Origin: Paucibacter sp. DJ2R-2 | Lineage (GTDB): Bacteria > Pseudomonadota > Gammaproteobacteria > Burkholderiales > Burkholderiaceae_C | Reading direction: 5' to 3' | Assembly (NCBI RefSeq): GCF_025717675.1 | Contig: NZ_JAJIRT010000006.1 | Span: 1-64,000, forward strand | DNA: 64,000 nucleotides | The notes under the pieces: model-generated | The model's input: only the letters and a program-made list of their open reading frames with translations | What the model was told of the DNA's origin: nothing | Database searches by the model: none | Position numbers and translations under genes: made by a program | Shown: one piece after another, positions 39,773-49,242 of the stretch | Layout of the letters: each line of letters opens with the position of its first letter | Numbering within the stretch: the first letter of the stretch is position 1

Positions 39773-40549
39773 ATGCAGCCTCATCATGTTCCGTCAGGCG
39801 CCATCGCCAACAGTCTCGTACCGGCGGGTGCAAGGCATGCTGCAGGGGGCTGCGGCCTGCTCCTGGGTCTGCTGCTGGCCATCGCTGCTCCTTCAGCTTT
39901 GGCCGGCCGCCCCCTGTCCAGCGATGACGCGGCCACTGCCCCGGCCGGCAGCTGCCAGCTGGAAGGCTGGGGCGAGAAAGCTGGCAGCAGCCGGGCCTGG
40001 GTGCTGGCCCCAGCCTGCGGCCTGACCGAGGGCCTGGAATTGGGCGGCGACTACAGCCGGCCGCAACCGCGCGATGAAATCCGCGGCGAAGCCAGCATCG
40101 CACTCAAATGGGCGCCCGCGAGTTGGCAGCTGCCCACGGCCCTCGGTCAACTGAGCTTCGGGCTGAAGGCGGGGCTGAGCTTTGAACGGCCTTCGACCAG
40201 CGGTTGGCGGCGCAGCGCCAGCGGGCTGCTGGGTCTGGCCACCTTGACGCTCAGCGAAGAGACGGCCTTTCACCTCAACCTCGGTCACCACAAGGAACGA
40301 TTGAGCGGGCAGGGGGGCACGGTGCTCAATCTTGCGGGCGTTTGGATGCCTGATCCGCGCGGGCTCTTGTTCGCGGAGATTCAGACCAACGACCGCCCCG
40401 CTTTGATGGGTACCGCGGTGCGCACCATAGGCGGCCTCTGGTGGTTGAGCCCCGACAAGCTGGGCCTGAGCATCACGGCCAGTCGCCAGAACGGCAGCTC
40501 GCAGACCTTGTGGACGGCAGGTTTTGGCTGGTACGGTCTGGAGTTTTGA
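39773..40549 (+). CDS. Putative outer-membrane or secreted beta-rich protein
   Basis: The 258-residue protein has a signal peptide (GLLLGLLLAIAAPSALAG). Its body alternates short hydrophobic and polar strands: ELGGDYSRP, EASIALKWAP, LSFGLKAGLSFERP, LATLTLSEETAFHLNLGHH. It ends in phenylalanine (TAGFGWYGLEF), as outer-membrane barrel proteins do. A small 8-12-strand barrel is therefore likely. No named family is certain. It lies 20 bases after the chemoreceptor gene and may be co-transcribed, though a functional link is not evident. Confidence 0.7.
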   Translation: MQPHHVPSGAIANSLVPAGARHAAGGCGLLLGLLLAIAAPSALAGRPLSSDDAATAPAGSCQLEGWGEKAGSSRAWVLAPACGLTEGLELGGDYSRPQPRDEIRGEASIALKWAPASWQLPTALGQLSFGLKAGLSFERPSTSGWRRSASGLLGLATLTLSEETAFHLNLGHHKERLSGQGGTVLNLAGVWMPDPRGLLFAEIQTNDRPALMGTAVRTIGGLWWLSPDKLGLSITASRQNGSSQTLWTAGFGWYGLEF

Positions 40550-40601
40550 GGCCCACATCGCCAGGGCTGCGAAAATACCGGGTTAACCCCGGGAGCCCTT
40601 G

Positions 40602-41549
40602 TTGAGCCGCACCACCTTGTTGACACCGCGCATGGCCGGTGTGCTGGAGAGAATCCACCGCGTCAAACGCCCGGCCTTCCACAGCCTGAGCCCCAAGCAG
40701 GCCCGCATCGCCTACCTCATGGGCGCCGAGATCCTGGACCTGCCGCGCGCGCCGGTGGCCCGGGTAGAGAACCTGCAAGTACCGGGTGCCAAGGGCCCGC
40801 TGGCCGCGCGCTTGTATGCGCCGCAGACGGCCGAAGAGGCCACACTGCCCGTCCTGCTCTATCTGCACGGCGGCGGCTTCACCATCGGCAGCATCGACAC
40901 CCACGACAGCCTGTGCCGCCAGCTGGCTTTGCGCAGCGGCGTGGCCGTGCTGTCCCTGAACTACCGGCTGGCACCCGAGCACCGTTTCCCCGCGGCCGTG
41001 GACGACTGCTGGGCCGTGATGCGCTGGCTGGCCGAGCACGCAGCCAGTCTGGGCCTGGACGGCAGCCGCCTGGCCGTGGGTGGCGACAGCGCCGGCGGCA
41101 CGCTGGCGGCGGTCTGTGCCCTGCATGCGCGCGACATCGGCCTGGCGCTGGCCCTGCAGCTGCTGATCACGCCGGGCGCCACGGCCCATGCCGACACCGC
41201 CTCGCACAAGCTCTTCGCCAACGACTTTCTGCTCGACGCCGCCTCGATCGCCTGGTTCTTCGACCACTACATCGAGCACGGGCACCGCCGCGACTGGCGC
41301 TTCGCGCCGCTGGAAGCGCCCGATCACAGCGATCTCGCGCCGGCCTGCGTCTTGCTGGCCGAATGCGACCCGCTGGTGGACGAGGGCATCGCCTATGCCG
41401 ATCTGCTGCGCGCCAACGGCGGGCAGGTACAGCTAGAGCTGTATCGGGGCGTGACCCACGATTTCATCAAGATGGGGCGTACCATCCCCGAGGCCTTGAC
41501 CGCCCTCGATGCCTGCGCTCTGGCCCTGCGCCAAGCGTTGCAGCCCTGA
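40602..41549 (+). CDS. Alpha/beta hydrolase, hormone-sensitive lipase family
   Basis: An esterase/lipase of about 315 residues. The oxyanion motif LYLHGGGFTIGS is followed by the nucleophile in GGDSAGGT, the aspartate in LAECDPLVDEG and the histidine in GVTHDFIKMG. GGGAG lies six bases before the TTG at 40602, so I prefer it. A TTG three bases upstream and an ATG at 40632 are alternatives. It is cytosolic and the substrate is unknown. The stop is followed within 45 bases by the thioesterase-acetyltransferase fusion gene. Confidence 0.88.
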   Translation: MSRTTLLTPRMAGVLERIHRVKRPAFHSLSPKQARIAYLMGAEILDLPRAPVARVENLQVPGAKGPLAARLYAPQTAEEATLPVLLYLHGGGFTIGSIDTHDSLCRQLALRSGVAVLSLNYRLAPEHRFPAAVDDCWAVMRWLAEHAASLGLDGSRLAVGGDSAGGTLAAVCALHARDIGLALALQLLITPGATAHADTASHKLFANDFLLDAASIAWFFDHYIEHGHRRDWRFAPLEAPDHSDLAPACVLLAECDPLVDEGIAYADLLRANGGQVQLELYRGVTHDFIKMGRTIPEALTALDACALALRQALQP

Positions 41550-41589
41550 ATCACAGCACCACAGCACCTCTGCGCTCCGCACCCTCGCC

Positions 41590-42447
41590 ATGAAACTGCA
41601 AGACTTCCGTTTTTTTGAGCCCCTGCGCGTGCGTTGGAGCGAGATTGATGCCCAGCAGGTGGTCTTCAACGCCCATTACCAGAGCTATTTCGACGTTGCT
41701 GTGGGTGGCTATTGGCGCGCCCTGGCCTTGCCCTACGTCGAAACCATGGCGCAAATGGGCGGCGATCTGTTCGTGCGCAAGGCCACGCTCGAGTACCTGG
41801 GCTCAGCGCGTTATGACGAGCTCTTGCAGGTCGGCGTGCGTTGTGAGCGCATCGGCCACAGCTCGCTGCAAGTGATCTGCGCGGTGTTTCGCGGTGCCGA
41901 GCTGCTGGTCCATGGCGAGCTGATCTATGTGTTCGCCGACCGGCAGGACCAGGCGCCGCGCGAGGTGCCCGCCGCGCTGCGCAGCCTGATCGAGAGCTTC
42001 GAGGCGGGAGAATCGGTGGTCGAGGTTCGGGTGGGCAGCTGGGCCGAGCTCGGCGCGCAGGCCGGTGCCATCCGCCAGGCGGTGTTCGTGGACGAACAAA
42101 AGATCCCGGCCGAGATGGAATGGGACAGCGCCGATGAGAGCTGCGTGCACGCCGTGGCCTTCAACCGCTTCGGTCTGGCCCTGGCCACCGGGCGCTTGCT
42201 CGAACATGTGCCGGGTGTGGCCAAGATCGGCCGCATGGCGGTCTTGCGCAGCATGCGCGGCAGCCGCATCGGTCGTGAGGTGCTGGAAGCCCTGATGCAG
42301 GCCGGCCGCCAGCGCGGCGAGCGCGAGGCGGTGCTCCATGCGCAGCTGTCCGCCGCCGGCTTCTACACCCGTGCCGGCTTCGTTCAGCGCGGCGCCGTGT
42401 TTGAAGAGGCCGGCATCGGCCATGTGGAGATGGTCAGAGCGCTGTGA
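41590..42447 (+). CDS. Acyl-CoA thioesterase (YbgC/FadM-like) fused to a GNAT acetyltransferase
   Basis: The 285-residue protein has two domains. Residues 1-140 are a 4-hydroxybenzoyl-CoA thioesterase-type hot dog: LRVRWSEIDAQQVVFNAHYQ with the catalytic aspartate, then ATLEYLGSARYDELLQVGV. Residues 150-285 are a GNAT/ElaA-like acetyltransferase, with AIRQAVFVDEQKIPAEMEWD and the acetyl-CoA loop KIGRMAVLRSMRGSRIGREV. The join falls at a short acidic linker (SFEAGESVVEV). The thioesterase part should release fatty acids from short acyl-CoAs; the acceptor of the acetyl transfer is unknown. Its stop overlaps the convergent DUF4936 gene by 14 bases. Confidence 0.88.
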   Translation: MKLQDFRFFEPLRVRWSEIDAQQVVFNAHYQSYFDVAVGGYWRALALPYVETMAQMGGDLFVRKATLEYLGSARYDELLQVGVRCERIGHSSLQVICAVFRGAELLVHGELIYVFADRQDQAPREVPAALRSLIESFEAGESVVEVRVGSWAELGAQAGAIRQAVFVDEQKIPAEMEWDSADESCVHAVAFNRFGLALATGRLLEHVPGVAKIGRMAVLRSMRGSRIGREVLEALMQAGRQRGEREAVLHAQLSAAGFYTRAGFVQRGAVFEEAGIGHVEMVRAL

Positions 42448-42727
42448 AGCACTCGCGGTGGCGCAGGCCCTGGACAAAGGGCGCCATCGCAGCCGCCACC
42501 CGCACTTCCAGGCCGACCGGATCACTCAGCCCAGGGCCGTAGACCTCCATCCAGGTCGGCAGGCTGCTGTCGCTGTCCTGGCGCTGGAGCACGCGCAGGG
42601 CGCTGACGGGCACACCTTCCGAGGCCAGTTGCTCCTGCAGCTCGCGAATAGCGGCCAGCGCCGCTGCACTGTCCGCCGCCCGAATGCGGTAGTAGACGAA
42701 GATTTCAGGCTGCATCGCGCTCGTCAT
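42434..42727 (-). CDS. DUF4936 family protein
   Basis: A small soluble protein of 97 residues with a ferredoxin-like look: EIFVYYRIRAADSAAALAAI, then LQRQDSDSSLPTWMEVYGP and a C-terminal helix with FVQGLRHRECF. It matches what I know of DUF4936, common in Burkholderiales next to ygfZ. The ATG overlaps the ygfZ stop by four bases (ATGA), so it is translated with ygfZ. The function is unknown. Its 3' end overlaps the fusion gene on the other strand. Confidence 0.75.
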   Translation of the reverse strand: MTSAMQPEIFVYYRIRAADSAAALAAIRELQEQLASEGVPVSALRVLQRQDSDSSLPTWMEVYGPGLSDPVGLEVRVAAAMAPFVQGLRHRECFTAL

Positions 42728-43635
42728 TCCAGGGCCTTCAGCTCATAGGGCAGGGCACGCGGCTGCAGCAGCGCACCGTCTGGCGACCCGAGATGCAGGC
42801 TGCCGGCGTCCAGTGCCGCAATCTTGGTCTCCGCCAAGATCAGGCTGCGGCCGTCGTCGCGCGTGGCCGCCAGGGCCACCAGACCCGCCGGTTGGCCCGG
42901 GTCTTCGCTGTGAAAGATCTCCTGGCCGGGCAAGGCCTGACCCTGCAGCTCGTACAAATAGGTGCGGCGCTTGAGCGTGCCACGGTACTGGCTGCGCGCC
43001 ACCACCTCCTGGCCGGGGTAGCAGCCCTTCTGAAAATTCACCCCGCCGAGCAATTCCAGGTTCAGCATCTGCGGCACGAACTGCTCTTGCGTGGCCGTCT
43101 GTACCCAAGCCAGACCGGCTGCAGCCTCCAGCCAAGCCCAGTCCTGCAGGCTCAAAGCGGGCAGGCTGGGTGCGGCCGCGCCAGCCGCCTGAGCCCACAG
43201 CCAGCGGCTGTGGCCGGCCGCATCGGGCAGGCGGATGCGCACGCCTGCCTCCTCGCGCTGCAGCGCCCAGCGCGCGCCTTCCTGCGCCGGAGCGATCTCC
43301 CCCCACAAGGCCCAGTCGGCACTGGCATCACTGAGCTTGCACTTGGCTCGCATCACGAACATGGATAGGCGTTTGAGCACGGCGGGCAGAACATCGGCGG
43401 GCAGGGCCAGCAACACGTCCTGCTCGCCGTCCTTCCAACCCACCAGGGTGGCCAACAAGCGCCCCTTGGCGGAGCAAAAACCCGCCAGACGCGCTTCATT
43501 CGGACCCAGCAGGGCGAAGTCCTGGGTCAGCTGGCTGTGCAAAAACTTGGCGGCGTCCTCGCCCTGGGCACGGATGACGCCCCAGTGGGGCAGGCGCAGA
43601 GCAGCGGAAGAAGGGAGTTCAAGGTTCGTCGTCAT
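42724..43635 (-). CDS. ygfZ: Folate-binding protein YgfZ
   Basis: YgfZ assists iron-sulphur cluster enzymes using tetrahydrofolate. The 303-residue protein has the family signature KGCYPGQEVVAR with its conserved cysteine, and the GcvT-like N-terminal part (VIRAQGEDAAKFLHSQLTQDF, then AGFCSAKGRLLAT). The frame is open far upstream, but the ATG at 43635 gives the normal N-terminus and is divergent from mltG, whose start is 51 bases away. Confidence 0.92.
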   Translation of the reverse strand: MTTNLELPSSAALRLPHWGVIRAQGEDAAKFLHSQLTQDFALLGPNEARLAGFCSAKGRLLATLVGWKDGEQDVLLALPADVLPAVLKRLSMFVMRAKCKLSDASADWALWGEIAPAQEGARWALQREEAGVRIRLPDAAGHSRWLWAQAAGAAAPSLPALSLQDWAWLEAAAGLAWVQTATQEQFVPQMLNLELLGGVNFQKGCYPGQEVVARSQYRGTLKRRTYLYELQGQALPGQEIFHSEDPGQPAGLVALAATRDDGRSLILAETKIAALDAGSLHLGSPDGALLQPRALPYELKALE

Positions 43636-43686
43636 GGGCCCGATTATCATCAGCGCCCGAAACAAATCGGCCGCGCAAGGGTTTTG

Positions 43687-44742
43687 ATGGCAAGGACGAG
43701 AAGCAAAACAAGAACAAGAACCAAGCGGGCAGGGCGAGGCTCCGGTCTGCTGGCCTGGATGCTCGGCCTGTTCCTGCTGGCCCTGCTTGCCGCAGGCGCG
43801 GCAGCCGGCGCCGCCTGGTGGTGGCTGCAAGCCCCCATGCAGCTGCGCAGCCCGACCGTGGAGCTGTCCATCGAGGCCGGCAGTTCGCCTCGCGAGGTCG
43901 CGCAGGCCTGGGTCCAAGCCGGTGTGGGCGAAGATCCGCGCCTGCTCTACCAATGGTTCCGCTGGTCCGGCCAAGCGCGCCAGATCCGCGCCGGCAGCTA
44001 TGAGATCCACCATGGCGCCACGCCGCGCGACTTGCTGGCCAAGATGGTGCGCGGCGATGAAGTGCTGGAGCAGCTGCGATTGATCGAGGGCTGGAATCTG
44101 CGCCAGCTGCGCGCGGCCCTGGCCCGCGCCCCCGCGCTCAAGCAGCAGACCGCGGGCTGGAGCGAGGCCGAGCTGATGGCCGCCCTGGGCGTGCCAGGCC
44201 AGGCGGCCGAGGGCCGGTTTTTCCCCGACACCTACGCCTACAGCCGGGGGGTCAGTGACCTGACCGTGCTCAAACGCGCGCATGCGGCCATGCAGAAACG
44301 CCTGGACAGCGCCTGGGCCGGCCGCAGCGAAGGCTTGCCGCTCAAGTCCGCCGACGAAGCCTTGATCCTGGCCTCCATCGTCGAGAAGGAAACCGGTGCG
44401 CCGGCCGACCGCCAGCTGGTGGCTGCCGTCTTCATCAACCGCCTGCGGATCGGCATGCCGCTGCAGACCGACCCGACCGTCATCTACGGCCTGGGCGAGA
44501 AGTTCGACGGCAATCTGCGCAAGCGCGACCTGCAGACCGACACGCCTTTCAACACCTACACCCGCGGCGGCCTGCCGCCGAGTGCGATCTCCATGCCCGG
44601 CGTCGCCTCCTTGCAGGCGACCTTGCATCCGGCGCCAAGCCGGGTGCTCTACTTCGTGGCCCGCGGTGATGGCAGCAGCGAGTTCAGTGAAGACCTGGCC
44701 GCGCATAATCGCGCGGTCAACAAATACCAACGTGGCCGCTGA
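43687..44742 (+). CDS. mltG: Endolytic murein transglycosylase MltG
   Basis: It cleaves nascent glycan strands and sets their length at the inner membrane. The 351-residue protein has a basic cytoplasmic tail ([16 protein letters not shown]), one membrane helix (about 20-48), a LysM-like subdomain and the YceG catalytic domain. The catalytic glutamate is Glu233 in [11 protein letters not shown], and the domain also contains [12 protein letters not shown] and [15 protein letters not shown]. The ATG at 43687 precedes tmk and holB in the order typical of proteobacteria. Confidence 0.94.
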   Translation: MARTRSKTRTRTKRAGRGSGLLAWMLGLFLLALLAAGAAAGAAWWWLQAPMQLRSPTVELSIEAGSSPREVAQAWVQAGVGEDPRLLYQWFRWSGQARQIRAGSYEIHHGATPRDLLAKMVRGDEVLEQLRLIEGWNLRQLRAALARAPALKQQTAGWSEAELMAALGVPGQAAEGRFFPDTYAYSRGVSDLTVLKRAHAAMQKRLDSAWAGRSEGLPLKSADEALILASIVEKETGAPADRQLVAAVFINRLRIGMPLQTDPTVIYGLGEKFDGNLRKRDLQTDTPFNTYTRGGLPPSAISMPGVASLQATLHPAPSRVLYFVARGDGSSEFSEDLAAHNRAVNKYQRGR

Positions 44743-44780
44743 AGCGCGCGAGCCTCAGTCGTCGAAATCGAAGCCAAGAA

Positions 44781-45422
44781 TTGCCCCGTTCCGTGAACCC
44801 AGCCCTTTCCTCCAGCGCCCGTTTCATCAGTTTTGAAGGCATCGATGGGGCGGGCAAGTCCACCCATATCGAGGCCCTGGGCGAGCGCCTGCGCCAGCGC
44901 GGCGCCGAGCTGGTCCACACCCGCGAGCCCGGCGGCACCGAGTTGGCCGAGAGCCTGCGCGAGCTGATCCTGCACCGCGGCATGGACAGCCTGACCGAGG
45001 CCTTGCTGGTCTTCGCCGGCCGGCGCGACCATCTGCAGCGCGTCATCGAGCCAGCCCTGGCCGCCGGCAAGACTGTCCTCTGCGACCGCTTCACCGACGC
45101 CAGCTTTGCCTACCAGGGCGGCGGGCGTGGCATGGACCTGACCGTGCTGGAGACGCTGGAGCAGTGGGTGCAGGGCGGTCGCCAGCCTGACTTGACCTTC
45201 TGGTTCGATCTGGACCCGGCGATCGCCGCCCAGCGCCGCGCCGCCGTGCGCGAGGCCGACCGTTTCGAGAAACAAGACCTGGATTTCTTCACGCGCGTGC
45301 GCTCAGGTTATGCCGCGCGCGCCGCCAACGCGCCGCAGCGCTTTGCCCGCATCGACGCCAGCCTCTCGGTGGCCGAGGTGGCCGCCCAGATCCACGCGGT
45401 TCTGGAGGCTCGAGGATGGTGA
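44781..45422 (+). CDS. tmk: Thymidylate kinase
   Basis: It phosphorylates dTMP to dTDP. The 213-residue enzyme has the P-loop [11 protein letters not shown] at 18-28, the DR(F/Y) motif in [18 protein letters not shown] and the LID region with [10 protein letters not shown]. The start is not certain: TTG at 44781 or GTG at 44793, both with weak ribosome-binding sites. Its stop overlaps the holB start by seven bases, so they are coupled. Confidence 0.95.
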   Translation: MPRSVNPALSSSARFISFEGIDGAGKSTHIEALGERLRQRGAELVHTREPGGTELAESLRELILHRGMDSLTEALLVFAGRRDHLQRVIEPALAAGKTVLCDRFTDASFAYQGGGRGMDLTVLETLEQWVQGGRQPDLTFWFDLDPAIAAQRRAAVREADRFEKQDLDFFTRVRSGYAARAANAPQRFARIDASLSVAEVAAQIHAVLEARGW

Positions 45423-46483
45423 ACGAAGCGCTGAACGAAACGCTGAACGAAGGCGGCGCCCAGCGTCCGCTGCCCTGGCTGGCCGAGCCCTTGCGCCAGG
45501 CCCTGGCCACGGCGCGCTCGCATGCCTTGCTGGTGCAGGGCCCGGCCGGGGTCGGTCAGCTCGATCTGGCCTTGCTGCTGGCCCAGGCCTGGCTGTGCGA
45601 GGCGCCGCTGGACGGCGGCTTCGCCTGCGGCCACTGCGCCAGCTGCAAGCTGCTGCATTCCCACACCCACCCGGATTTCATGCTGCTGCTGCCCGAAGCT
45701 TTGCGCGAGCAGCTCGGCTGGGGCGCCGAGGCCGAAACCGGCCGTGACGGCGAGCCCAAGGCCAGCAAGACCAAGCCCAGCCGCGAAATCAAAATCGAGG
45801 CCGTGCGCCAGATGCTGTCCTTTGCCCAAGGCACCAGCTCGCGCGGCCGCGCCAAGGTCGTCGTGGTCTACCCGGCCGAGGCGCTCAACACCGTGGCGGC
45901 GAACGCCTTGCTCAAGACCCTGGAAGAGCCCGGCGGCAGCCTGCGCTTCGTGCTGGCCAGCAGCGCGCCGGAAGGCCTGCTGCCCACCATACGCAGCCGT
46001 TGCCAGCCCGTGCCCCTGGCTTTGCCGCCCGCCGCGCCCTGTCTGCAATGGCTGAAAGAGCAGGGCGTGGAATCCCCCGAGGTGCTGCTGGCTGCGGCCG
46101 GCGGCCGGCCACAGGAAGCGCGCGACTGGTTCGAGGCTGGACTGCGCGCCCAGGCCTGGACCCAGCTGCCACAGCGCCTGGCCCGGGGCGAGGCGGCGGC
46201 GCTGAGCGACTGGTCGCAGCCACGCGCCATCGACGCCTTGCAGCGCCTTTGCCACGACCTGCTGCGCCGGGTGCATGGCGCCGCGCCCAGCTATTTCCCG
46301 GCCGAGTCCTTGCCCAGCCCCAAGCTGGCCGGTCCGCTGCACGAGTGGGAGGCCGTGCTGCGCCGCGCCGCCCGCCATGCCGAACATCCGCTCAATGCCG
46401 GCTTGCTGATGGAATCTCTGTTTGCTCAAGGGCAGCAGGCCTTGCAGGCGGCCAGCCGATCAACGGCAGCACGCCGGGCCTGA
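45416..46483 (+). CDS. holB: DNA polymerase III delta-prime subunit HolB
   Basis: A 355-residue clamp-loader subunit. The P-loop position reads [11 protein letters not shown], without the lysine, as in other delta-prime subunits that do not bind ATP. The zinc module is CGHCASC plus an earlier cysteine. Later motifs are [24 protein letters not shown] and the arginine-finger-like TIRSRCQ. A charged insertion (about residues 105-125, [12 protein letters not shown]) lies after the zinc module. The gene overlaps tmk and is followed by pilZ. Confidence 0.92.
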   Translation: MVNEALNETLNEGGAQRPLPWLAEPLRQALATARSHALLVQGPAGVGQLDLALLLAQAWLCEAPLDGGFACGHCASCKLLHSHTHPDFMLLLPEALREQLGWGAEAETGRDGEPKASKTKPSREIKIEAVRQMLSFAQGTSSRGRAKVVVVYPAEALNTVAANALLKTLEEPGGSLRFVLASSAPEGLLPTIRSRCQPVPLALPPAAPCLQWLKEQGVESPEVLLAAAGGRPQEARDWFEAGLRAQAWTQLPQRLARGEAAALSDWSQPRAIDALQRLCHDLLRRVHGAAPSYFPAESLPSPKLAGPLHEWEAVLRRAARHAEHPLNAGLLMESLFAQGQQALQAASRSTAARRA

Positions 46484-46525
46484 TTGACGCTTCGGGCCGG
46501 TACGCGCTTCGCTACACTGGCGGCC

Positions 46526-46963
46526 ATGGACAACTCCGCCGCCAAACCCGCCTCGCTCGGCCTGACCACCTCGCTCGGCGCTGCCGCGCCCGCCAATGGT
46601 GCCGCCGCTGCTGCCGCCGCGGGCCCACGCCCCAGTGTGATTCAGCTGGTGTTTCGCGAGAAGGGCGCGCTGTACGCCGCCTACATGCCGCAATTCCTCG
46701 ACGGTGGTCTGTTCGTGCCAACCACGCGCGAGTACCGCCTGGGCGAGGATGTCTATCTGCTGCTGGCCCTGCCCGATGACAACCAGCGTTATCCCGTGGC
46801 CGGCAAGATCGCCTGGCTGACGCCGGTCAATGCCTCGGGCGGGCGCACCCAAGGCGTCGGCGTGCGCTTTCCCGCCGATGAGAAAAGCCGTTTGATCAAG
46901 CTGCGCATCGAAGAAATCCTCGGCACCCAGATTTCGTCTGCCAAGCCGACCCAAACCATGTGA
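46526..46963 (+). CDS. pilZ: PilZ domain protein, type IV pilus assembly type
   Basis: A 145-residue protein with an alanine-rich N-terminal tail of about 40 residues followed by a PilZ domain: VIQLVFREKGALYAAYMPQF, GGLFVPTTREYRLGEDVYLL, GKIAWLTP and GVGVRFPADE. The RxxxR and D/NxSxxG c-di-GMP-binding residues are not evident, as in the pilus-assembly PilZ that works with FimX or PilB and does not bind the nucleotide. The position between holB and tatD is the standard one. The ATG at 46526 fits the domain. Confidence 0.85.
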   Translation: MDNSAAKPASLGLTTSLGAAAPANGAAAAAAAGPRPSVIQLVFREKGALYAAYMPQFLDGGLFVPTTREYRLGEDVYLLLALPDDNQRYPVAGKIAWLTPVNASGGRTQGVGVRFPADEKSRLIKLRIEEILGTQISSAKPTQTM

Positions 46964-47029
46964 AGCGGGCAGGCGTCCTGCACTGGGGCGCCTTGTTTAA
47001 GCTTTCACGCCCACCTTGTTTCCCGCCCC

Positions 47030-47812
47030 ATGTTCATCGATTCGCACTGCCACCTGAGCTTCCCCGAGCTGCACGCCCGCTTGCCTGAAATCCTCGGAGA
47101 AATGATGGTCGCGCAGGTGGAACAGGCCATCTGCATCTGCACCACCATGGAGGAATTCCCCCGGGTGGCTGCGCTGGCAGCCGAACATGAGCAGCTCTTT
47201 GCCACCGTGGGCGTGCACCCGGACAATGAAGACGTGCATGAGCCCAGCGTCGACGAGCTCGTGCAAGGCGCACAGGCGCCCAAGGTGGTGGCCATCGGTG
47301 AAACCGGCCTGGACTATTTTCGCCTCAATGGCCGCAGCATCGAGCACGATATGGAGTGGCAGCGCGAGCGCTTTCGCACCCACATCCGGGCCGCACGTGC
47401 GGTGGCCAAGCCCCTGGTGATTCACACCCGCAGCAGCGCCGCCGACACCTTGCGGGTGCTGGACGAGGAGGGCGGTGAACAAGCCGGCGGCGTTTTCCAT
47501 TGCTTCACCGAAAGCCTGGCGGTGGCGCAGGCCGCGGTTGAGCGCGGCTACTACATCTCCTTTTCCGGCATCCTGAGTTTCAAGAATGCGCAGGACCTGC
47601 GCGATATGGCCAAAGCTCTGCCGGTTGAGCGTTTGTTGATCGAAACCGACAGCCCCTATCTGGCGCCAGTGCCTTACCGCGGCCGGACCAACAGCCCCGC
47701 CTATGTGCCCCATGTGGCGGCGGCTTTGGCGGCGGCCAAGAATATGTCCATCCCCGAGCTGGCCGCGCAGACGACGGCCAACACGCGGCGGCTGTTCGCA
47801 CTGCCGGCCTGA
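47030..47812 (+). CDS. tatD: TatD family metal-dependent hydrolase
   Basis: A 260-residue TIM-barrel nuclease/hydrolase. Metal ligands are in FIDSHCHLSF, IGETGLDYF, LVIHTRSSAADT, FHCFTESL and LIETDSPYLAP. TatD-like enzymes act as 3'-5' exonucleases or D-aminoacyl-tRNA hydrolases. It is the last gene of the tmk-holB-pilZ-tatD run, and the ankyrin gene begins five bases after its stop. Confidence 0.93.
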   Translation: MFIDSHCHLSFPELHARLPEILGEMMVAQVEQAICICTTMEEFPRVAALAAEHEQLFATVGVHPDNEDVHEPSVDELVQGAQAPKVVAIGETGLDYFRLNGRSIEHDMEWQRERFRTHIRAARAVAKPLVIHTRSSAADTLRVLDEEGGEQAGGVFHCFTESLAVAQAAVERGYYISFSGILSFKNAQDLRDMAKALPVERLLIETDSPYLAPVPYRGRTNSPAYVPHVAAALAAAKNMSIPELAAQTTANTRRLFALPA

Positions 47813-47817
47813 GGCAC

Positions 47818-48471
47818 ATGGGTCGGTACGCTGCCTGGCTCTGTTTGGGTCTAGCCCTGACGGCCGGCCTCGCGCAGGCCGGCCCAGCCGATGATCTCGT
47901 GCTGGCTGCCGAGCTGGACAACGGCCGCGAAGTCATGCGCTTGCTGGTGCGCGGCGTCGACCCCAATGCGGCCGATGCCCGGGGCCGCAAGGCCCTCGAA
48001 GTGGCCTTGCGCGAAGATTCCGGGCGGGCGCTGGACAGCCTGCTCAGCCACCCGGGTAGCGATGTCAACGCCGCCAACGCCGCGGGCGAAACGCCGCTGA
48101 TGCTGGCCGCGATTCGTGGCCGCCTGGACTGGGTGCAAAAGCTGGTGCGCCGCGGCGCCCAGATCCACAAAGAGGGCTGGACACCTTTGCACTACGCCTG
48201 CAGCGGCCCGGACAACGGCGTCGCCCTGTGGCTGCTCAGTCAGGGCGCCGAGCTGGAGGCGCGTTCGCCCAATGGCAGCACGCCGCTGATGCTGGCCTCG
48301 CGTTATGGCGCCATGGACTTGGCCGAGGCCTTGCTGGAAGCCGGCGCCGACCCAGCGCTGCGCAACGAACAGGGCCTCAGTGCGCTCGAGTTTGCCCAGG
48401 CGGCCGGGCGCAACAAACTGGTTCAGCGGCTGCGTCAAGGACAGCAAAGTCGCGCCGGCAAACTGCCGTAA
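47818..48471 (+). CDS. Exported ankyrin-repeat protein
   Basis: The 217-residue protein has a signal peptide (WLCLGLALTAGLAQAG) followed by about five ankyrin repeats covering nearly the whole mature chain: GVDPNAADARGRKALEVAL, GSDVNAANAAGETPLMLAAI, GWTPLHYACSGP, GSTPLMLASRYGAMDLAEAL and a final GLSALEFAQAAG. It should act in protein-protein contact in the periplasm. The partner is unknown. It starts five bases after tatD and is likely co-transcribed with it. Confidence 0.88.
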   Translation: MGRYAAWLCLGLALTAGLAQAGPADDLVLAAELDNGREVMRLLVRGVDPNAADARGRKALEVALREDSGRALDSLLSHPGSDVNAANAAGETPLMLAAIRGRLDWVQKLVRRGAQIHKEGWTPLHYACSGPDNGVALWLLSQGAELEARSPNGSTPLMLASRYGAMDLAEALLEAGADPALRNEQGLSALEFAQAAGRNKLVQRLRQGQQSRAGKLP

Positions 48472-48648
48472 AGCCGGACCAATGGCTTGCTTTTTCGCCA
48501 GCGCGCGCAGCAAGCACCTAGGAAGTTCACTGACAAGGCCTTTGGCTACCAGCCGACTGTCGAACACAAGCCCGGGCTCCTAAAGTTGCTTACATCTTGA
48601 GACGCATACAGCGACTCGACAGCGACAGACCCACAGGAGACCGACATC

Positions 48649-48894
48649 ATGTTCAACGCACAAACCCACAGCCTCATCAGCCCCTTCGCCATGCTGATCG
48701 ATCCCGAGCAGGTGGTGCGCGCGATGGAGCATTCCGAGCGCCTGAACCGCCTGCACAGCCGCGTCTACCGCCCGCTGGACAAGCCCTTGATCGCCAAGAG
48801 CGCCGTCGCTGCGGCCGACTTCGACCGGCTGATTGAAGATGCCGCCGACGAAGGTGATGACGGCATCGACCTCGTCGCCAGCGCAGGAAACTGA
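48649..48894 (+). CDS. Small hypothetical protein (81 aa)
   Basis: CAGGAGACC precedes the ATG with good spacing, and a strong terminator follows 52 bases after the stop, so this is probably a real single-gene transcript. The protein is soluble, with a helical N-terminal half (DPEQVVRAMEHSERLNRLHS) and an acidic C-terminus (DRLIEDAADEGDDGID). I do not recognise a family. There is no signal peptide or membrane segment. Confidence 0.75.
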   Translation: MFNAQTHSLISPFAMLIDPEQVVRAMEHSERLNRLHSRVYRPLDKPLIAKSAVAAADFDRLIEDAADEGDDGIDLVASAGN

Positions 48895-48946
48895 GCGCTG
48901 CGTCCAGACTTCGGCCAGCTCTAGCCGAAGTATCGCCATATTCTTT

Positions 48947-48982
48947 GCCGCTTGATCCTGCAAAGGGGTCAAGCGGCTTTTT
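48947..48982 (+). terminator. Terminator after the 81-aa gene
   Basis: GCCGCTTGA pairs with TCAAGCGGC (9-bp stem) and is followed by TTTTT. Confidence 0.85.
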
Positions 48983-49218
48983 CAATGGTTCTGCCAGGTT
49001 CGCCATGAGCAGCGAAGGCTGGTCCCTCCAGCGCAGGCTCAGCCCCTTATTATCGACAATGTGTATTATGTAAAATCACATTTCGAGTTTATGCGGCTGA
49101 ATCTGAGGCTGATCGCACTACTTGCGCCACTGCGAATCTACTTCATCTACAAGGGCGAACCCGACTGGACTGCTGTCCGGCCGACACACCAGGCGCAAGG
49201 ACTACCGCAGACTGAGAA

Positions 49219-49237
49219 TGGCGACACCAAGTCGCCA
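49219..49237 (-). terminator. Hairpin after the VIT-type gene
   Basis: TGGCGAC pairs with GTCGCCA around a five-base loop, a few bases after the stop at 49243. The T-run on the minus strand is weak. Confidence 0.4.
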
Positions 49238-49242
49238 GTGCC

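Noticed and set aside
49060-49085. A CRP/FNR-like inverted repeat (TGTGTATT...AAATCACA) in the region after the 81-aa gene
   Set aside because: The half-sites match poorly and the spacing is wrong for CRP/FNR.
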